DNA from: Treponema sp.
GTDB taxonomy: Bacteria > Spirochaetota > Spirochaetia > Treponematales > Breznakiellaceae
Reading direction: 5' to 3'
NCBI GenBank assembly: GCA_031258505.1
Contig: JAIRMT010000015.1
Location: 1 to 14,907, forward strand
DNA: 14,907 nucleotides
Within the stretch, counting starts at the first letter, position 1, and each line of letters begins with the position of its first letter. Shown piece by piece: positions 11,506 to 14,907 of this stretch. The notes under the pieces were generated by a model. That model searched no databases. It was not told where the DNA came from and saw only the letters and a program-made list of their open reading frames with translations. The position numbers and the translations under genes are program-made.

Positions 11506-12519
11506 ATGGCGGATTATAAAGTGAGCGTAAAAGTGCTTCAGAAAAATCGAGTTTTTGATCGCATCCAGATACTTACCGAGCGATACCTTACGGTTAGGCG
11601 ACGGGATCAGCGTATCAGGAGAGAAAAAGAAAAGGCGCAACACCCTATCGTGAGCTGGCTTGGAGCGCTCATCTGGGCTGTATGGGTGGTGCTTCTCATC
11701 AACCAGTACCTGTTTCAGGCTTATGAGATACCTTCCGGTTCTATGATTGATACGTTGCTCATTAAAGACCGTATCTTTGTCAACAAGCTCATCTTTGGGC
11801 CGGAACTTCTGCCCGGAGTGGTAAAGCTGCCCAGCCCCATTAAGCCCAAGCGGAATGACATTATCATCTTTGAAAATCCGTCTTACATATCCAAAGGTCC
11901 GGTCTTTGACATTGCCCAACGCATCATCTATATGCTGACTCTTTCCCTGCTGAACATTGACAGCGACGCTCAGGGCAATCCAGAGGCGCACTTTCTCATC
12001 AAGCGGGCTGTGGGCGTGGGCGGCGATACCTTTGTCCTTGACCGGGGCGAGTTCCGTCTCCGCTTTGCCGGTGAAACGCGCTGGATAAACGAGCGGGACT
12101 TTAATGCCGGACGAGGCTTTAAGCACCAGATTTCCCGCCTTGTCAGTGAACGAGACTATGTAGCGCTTGAGGCCGCTGGTAAGGCCCGCGCCTATTCAGA
12201 CCTGAACATTGAGGCGCCAAGTTCTATTACTCTCACCGCATCTGCAATAAGCGGCCAGTATCTGGCTGACTCGTTTGCTTACGAGCGCGCATGGCTCGTG
12301 GTTCTGCGCGGCGCTTATCCACAGGACAGCCGCTACATGATGCGATTGGCACAGCACACCCAAGGCCGCTATATCCCTGAAGGCCGTATGTTCCCCTTGG
12401 GAGACAACCGCGACAATTCCCGTGACGGACGTTACTTCGGCCCCATCAAAGAAGTTGATGTGCTTGGACAGGGCGCAATCAAGTACTGGCCTTTGAGTCG
12501 TATCGGAGTTATAAGGTAA
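11506..12519 (+). CDS. lepB: Signal peptidase I (catalytically complete copy)
   Basis: 337 aa. Type I signal peptidase cleaves signal peptides of exported proteins at the outer face of the inner membrane. ATG at 11506 (MADYKVSVKVLQKN) is chosen although no good Shine-Dalgarno precedes it. The open frame extends to 11362, but that would overlap the divergent gene and its promoter. A basic N-terminus (residues 30-45) precedes a membrane segment (48-70). PSGSM carries the nucleophile Ser79, FLIKRAVGVGGD carries the general base Lys166, and GDNRDNSRDGRYFG (299-312) is box E. About 90 residues between Ser and Lys, and a long insert at 180-290, make it larger than minimal SPases. It is the first gene of a tight operon with the paralogue and hemW. 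Confidence 0.93.
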   Translation: MADYKVSVKVLQKNRVFDRIQILTERYLTVRRRDQRIRREKEKAQHPIVSWLGALIWAVWVVLLINQYLFQAYEIPSGSMIDTLLIKDRIFVNKLIFGPELLPGVVKLPSPIKPKRNDIIIFENPSYISKGPVFDIAQRIIYMLTLSLLNIDSDAQGNPEAHFLIKRAVGVGGDTFVLDRGEFRLRFAGETRWINERDFNAGRGFKHQISRLVSERDYVALEAAGKARAYSDLNIEAPSSITLTASAISGQYLADSFAYERAWLVVLRGAYPQDSRYMMRLAQHTQGRYIPEGRMFPLGDNRDNSRDGRYFGPIKEVDVLGQGAIKYWPLSRIGVIR

Positions 12520-12524
12520 ACGCT

Positions 12525-13226
12525 ATGGCAAAGAAATATAAAATCGCGTACACGGAAAAACGAAAAAACGCGCATCTCGTTGCCTGGGTGTTACTCTGGT
12601 TCTTCGTGTTCTATCTGTCGTATACCCTGCTGACTACCTTTGTCTTTTCAACCAGATACCTGGAAAGTGATACCATGCGCCCCGAACTCCAGGCTGGGGA
12701 TCGCTTCATCTCTTCCTCCTACAGCTCCCTGCTGAATCGAACCCTGCCGCTTCATTACGGAAATATCGTCATCATTGACAAAAGCCGGCAGAAATCGCGC
12801 AGCCTTGCTGACAGCCTCCTTGAGGGCGTGGCGCGTTTCTTCACCGCTCAACAGGTCAGCCTCTCGAAACAGGACGAAGATTTGTACATAAAGCGGGTGA
12901 TCGGACTGCCCGGAGACGAGATCGCCATGACGAATTATGTCTTCCGCGTGAAACGTCGCGGCGATTCTTACAGCTACACAGAGTTTGAGCTTGCTGAGAA
13001 GCCCTACGATGTTACCATTCCCCCCGGTTCCGCGCTGTGGGACGAGTCCTTGCCATTCTCCGGCAACCTGGGGCCAATAGTACTGGGCGATAACGAATGT
13101 TTCGTGCTTTCCGACGACCGGAATAACACCAACGACTCCCGCACTTGGGGTCCAGTATCACTTGACCTCATCGCGGGTAAAGTAGTTTTTCGCTACTGGC
13201 CGATCTTCCGCATTGGGATACCGTAA
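12525..13226 (+). CDS. Signal peptidase I paralogue with Thr at the nucleophile position
   Basis: 233 aa. The start at 12525 has AAGGTAA as Shine-Dalgarno, overlapping the lepB1 stop 5 nt before the ATG. A basic N-terminus leads into a membrane segment (17-40). The box B equivalent reads ESDTMRPELQAGD, so the catalytic Ser is replaced by Thr50. YIKRVIGLPGD keeps the Lys base (Lys123). Box E reads SDDRNNTNDSRTWGP (196-210), where the canonical form is GDNRDNSADSR, so a second conserved Ser is also Thr. The fold is clearly S26 signal peptidase. It may be a weak Thr-dependent peptidase, one with altered specificity, or a non-catalytic partner of lepB1. Position between lepB1 and hemW indicates co-transcription. 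Confidence 0.88.
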   Translation: MAKKYKIAYTEKRKNAHLVAWVLLWFFVFYLSYTLLTTFVFSTRYLESDTMRPELQAGDRFISSSYSSLLNRTLPLHYGNIVIIDKSRQKSRSLADSLLEGVARFFTAQQVSLSKQDEDLYIKRVIGLPGDEIAMTNYVFRVKRRGDSYSYTEFELAEKPYDVTIPPGSALWDESLPFSGNLGPIVLGDNECFVLSDDRNNTNDSRTWGPVSLDLIAGKVVFRYWPIFRIGIP

Positions 13227-13228
13227 GT

Positions 13229-14398
13229 TTGTGTTCCGCCTCGCTCTATCTGCATATCCCCTTTTGCGCAAGTAAATGCGCGTACTGTGATTTTTACTCG
13301 GTTCCGTGCAGGCGCGATGATCCGCGCCTTGACGTCCTTGTTGAACGCCTGCTTGACGATGCCGGACGCTGGGTACACGACTTTGGCATCAATCGCATCC
13401 CCACGCTATACATCGGTGGGGGAACGCCGTCTCTGCTAGGCGCGGCGCGAATAGCGCGGCTCTTAACCGGACTGGGGCGACTGTGGCAAGAAGCGCCGGA
13501 CGAGCTTACTGTCGAGCTTAATCCTGAATCTCTTGATGAGGCGTTTCTCATGGCCTGCCGTAACAACGGCGTTACGCGAATCAGCGTGGGCGTGCAGAGC
13601 TTTCACGAGCCGTCCCGCGCCGCCATCCACCGCGCTGGGTCAGCCGCGCTTGCGCTGGAATGTCTCGACCTGATTCGGCGTGTATTCGGAACGGCGTTTT
13701 CTGCTGACCTCATCACTGGCCTACCATTTCAGGATAAAGCTATATTATTGAAGGATATTAAAACGCTTCTTGCCTACGATCCCACGCACATTTCCCTGTA
13801 CGCGCTCACGCTTGAGCCAGACACGCCTCTGGCACTCATGGCGCGACAGGACAAGCGTCTGCTTCCTGCGCCGGACCTTGCCGACGCACTCTACCTAGCA
13901 GGCCGAGACGCGCTTGAGCAGGCTGGCTATAGTCAGTACGAGGTATCCAACTTCGCGCTGGATAAGAAACGCGGGGCGCATAACATACGCTACTGGCGTA
14001 TGGGAAACTGGCTGGGCTTTGGTCCGGCTGCTTCTTCCACGATTATAGACGACGATAGCGGCACAGGTATTCGTTACACATGGGAACGCAACGTTGACGC
14101 CTATCTTGCCGGACGCGCCCCGCACGTGGAGCAGCTCGATCAGCTTACCCTAATGAAGGAAACGCTTCTCATGGGCTTTCGTTATATTGACGGTCCAGAC
14201 CTTGCCTTGTTTCAAAAACGTTTTGGCAAGCCTCTTACGGCAAGCATCCCGCGCAGTTTGGCCGCGTGGCAAAGTCTGCTCGTCAGTTCGCCCTCGCGTT
14301 GCGCGCTTAGTAAAGACGGGCTACTTTTGCTTGACCGTTTTTTACTCGACATTTTTGCGGAACTGGACATTAACACGCTTGACACGATTCGCGTATAG
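13229..14398 (+). CDS. hemW: HemW-like radical SAM heme chaperone (coproporphyrinogen III oxidase-like)
   Basis: 389 aa. It starts with TTG at 13229, 2 nt after the upstream stop. No in-frame ATG exists before the conserved N-terminus, since residue 6 onward is already LYLHIPFC. The radical SAM motif is CASKCAYCDF (Cys13, Cys17, Cys20), the CX3CX2C form with following DF. YIGGGTPSLL (61-70) is the SAM-binding glycine motif. ELNPES, ISVGVQSFHE and YSQYEVSNFA follow in the order seen in HemW. HemW binds heme and delivers it to respiratory enzymes; it is not a true HemN, so heme synthesis should not be concluded from it. It is the last gene of the lepB operon, and its final codons overlap the tRNA promoter. 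Confidence 0.93.
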   Translation: MCSASLYLHIPFCASKCAYCDFYSVPCRRDDPRLDVLVERLLDDAGRWVHDFGINRIPTLYIGGGTPSLLGAARIARLLTGLGRLWQEAPDELTVELNPESLDEAFLMACRNNGVTRISVGVQSFHEPSRAAIHRAGSAALALECLDLIRRVFGTAFSADLITGLPFQDKAILLKDIKTLLAYDPTHISLYALTLEPDTPLALMARQDKRLLPAPDLADALYLAGRDALEQAGYSQYEVSNFALDKKRGAHNIRYWRMGNWLGFGPAASSTIIDDDSGTGIRYTWERNVDAYLAGRAPHVEQLDQLTLMKETLLMGFRYIDGPDLALFQKRFGKPLTASIPRSLAAWQSLLVSSPSRCALSKDGLLLLDRFLLDIFAELDINTLDTIRV

Positions 14399-14407
14399 TG
14401 TTATAGT
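14379..14407 (+). promoter_or_regulatory. Promoter of tRNA-Pro, inside the hemW 3' end
   Basis: TTGACA (14379-14384), 17-bp spacer, TATAGT (14402-14407). The -35 box and most of the spacer are hemW codons. Predicted start is near 14414, about 23 nt before the mature tRNA. Confidence 0.65.
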
Positions 14408-14436
14408 CAGTTTAACATAGTTTATGATTACTTGGT

Positions 14437-14510
14437 CGGGCAATAGCGCAGTTGGTTAGCGTACAAGTCTGGGGGACTTGGGGTCCCCGGTTCAAATCCG
14501 GGTTGCCCGA
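14437..14510 (+). tRNA. tRNA-Pro (anticodon GGG)
   Basis: A complete 74-nt cloverleaf: acceptor CGGGCAA / TTGCCCG with discriminator A, D-stem GCGC / GCGT, anticodon stem CAAGT / ACTTG with 7-nt loop CTGGGGG, 5-nt variable loop, and T-stem CCCGG / CCGGG with loop TTCAAAT. The anticodon GGG (14471-14473) reads CCC (and CCU by wobble) proline codons. CCA is not encoded. Position 37 is G, as expected for proline tRNAs. Confidence 0.96.
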
Positions 14511-14569
14511 CTAAGTAATCTAAACTATTCCTGCTTGATACAATAAAACTCCTTACGAGATTCTTTATC

Positions 14570-14601
14570 GTTTCAATCCACGCGCTCACATGAAACGCGA
14601 C
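14570..14601 (-). CRISPR. Solitary 32-bp type I-C-like CRISPR repeat
   Basis: Read on the minus strand it is 32 nt, beginning GTCGCG and ending GCGTGGATTGAAAC, the classic type I-C repeat ends and length. Between them CGCGTTT and GAGCGCG can form a 7-pair stem (with G-T pairs) around CATGT. No second copy exists within a spacer's distance on either side and no cas gene is in the window. It is therefore an orphan, a decayed array, or a look-alike. The gene-free stretch 14511-14907 also contains a hairpin and a 23-bp array. Confidence 0.55.
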
Positions 14602-14613
14602 AGCGCCCTTACC

Positions 14614-14632
14614 GCGGGGTTTAATACCCCGC
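14614..14632. other. GC-rich hairpin beside the CRISPR-like repeat
   Basis: GCGGGGT and ACCCCGC form a 7-bp perfect stem around TTAAT. It starts 13 nt from the CRISPR-like repeat, on what would be its leader side. There is no T-run on the plus side (CTATTCATG), so it is a poor terminator for the tRNA. Confidence 0.6.
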
Positions 14633-14680
14633 TATTCATGCTAAACTTGACCCACAACTTTTCCCCTTGGTATGTGCTAA

Positions 14681-14874
14681 GTGTGTGTCTAACACTCGAG
14701 CTGGTGTGTGTCTAACACTCGAACTAGTGTGTGTCTAACACTCGAACTAGTGTTTGTCTAAAACTCGAACTAGTGTGTGTCTAACACTCGAACTAGAGTG
14801 TGTCTAACACTCGAACTAGTGTGTGTCTAACACTCGAACTAGTGTCTGTCTAACACTCGAACTAGTGTGTGTCT
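14681..14874. repeat. Second 23-bp tandem array, eight units plus a partial
   Basis: Eight units of GTGTGTGTCTAACAC followed by TCGAACTA run from 14681 to 14864, with a ninth broken unit to about 14874. Single-base changes mark units 1, 4, 6 and 8; units 2, 3, 5 and 7 are identical. Each unit has a short inverted pair AGTGT / ACACT. The period equals that of the array at 397-557, but the sequence differs. It is not coding, because 23 is not a multiple of 3 and TAA recurs. It is not CRISPR, because there are no spacers. Confidence 0.95.
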
Positions 14875-14907
14875 CAAACGTGGGAAGGATCGAGCCTCAT
14901 TTTATGA

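Noticed and set aside
14614..14632. Hairpin as terminator of the tRNA gene
   Set aside because: It lies over 100 nt past the tRNA and has no following T-run.

Overview
The window looks like a chromosomal segment of a spirochaete, most likely a Treponema-type organism related to the termite-gut treponemes. This is an inference from gene families (DUF115/Maf-like protein, InlB B-repeat lipoproteins, a two-membrane-segment DivIC-like protein, smpB beside two tandem signal peptidases) and from the many intergenic tandem repeats. No rRNA or other species-level marker is present.

Left part (1-6700, almost all on the minus strand) is an accessory, repeat-rich surface-protein region. From right to left in transcription order it holds: a promoter at 6675-6703; a candidate open frame made of heptapeptide repeats (5880-6647) that lies on a 27-unit 21-bp array and begins with an 11-copy GGGAGCC tract; a 240-aa protein of unknown family whose start it overlaps; a lipoprotein with three InlB B-repeats (3276-5003); a GC-rich terminator; a second lipoprotein with four InlB B-repeats and a C-terminal beta-helix-like repeat domain (627-3053); another terminator; a 23-bp array of seven perfect hairpins (397-557); a 52-aa small gene; and the first 47 codons of a DUF115/MptE-like protein that runs off the left edge.

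Middle (6700-8990): one large acidic, coiled-coil protein with five 31-residue repeats, with an in-frame, coding-like extension after its TGA stop.

Right part (8994-14510) is a housekeeping block: a DivIC/FtsB-like septum protein (+) converging on smpB (-). smpB is the downstream gene of an operon with a membrane PEGA/FGE-sulfatase-domain protein that has a near-consensus, apparently leaderless promoter. Diverging from this is a plus-strand operon of lepB1, a lepB paralogue with Thr in place of the nucleophilic Ser, and hemW. A promoter inside the hemW 3' end serves tRNA-Pro(GGG).

Right edge (14511-14907) has no gene. It holds one solitary 32-bp sequence with the form of a type I-C CRISPR repeat, a GC-rich hairpin, and a second 23-bp tandem array.

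The most interesting candidate system is the 5171-6703 module. A promoter, a Shine-Dalgarno site, a slippage-prone heptamer tract, a heptapeptide-repeat frame and an overlapping downstream gene are laid out as a potentially phase-variable, translationally coupled cassette feeding into InlB-repeat lipoproteins. An opposing consensus promoter lies inside the cassette.
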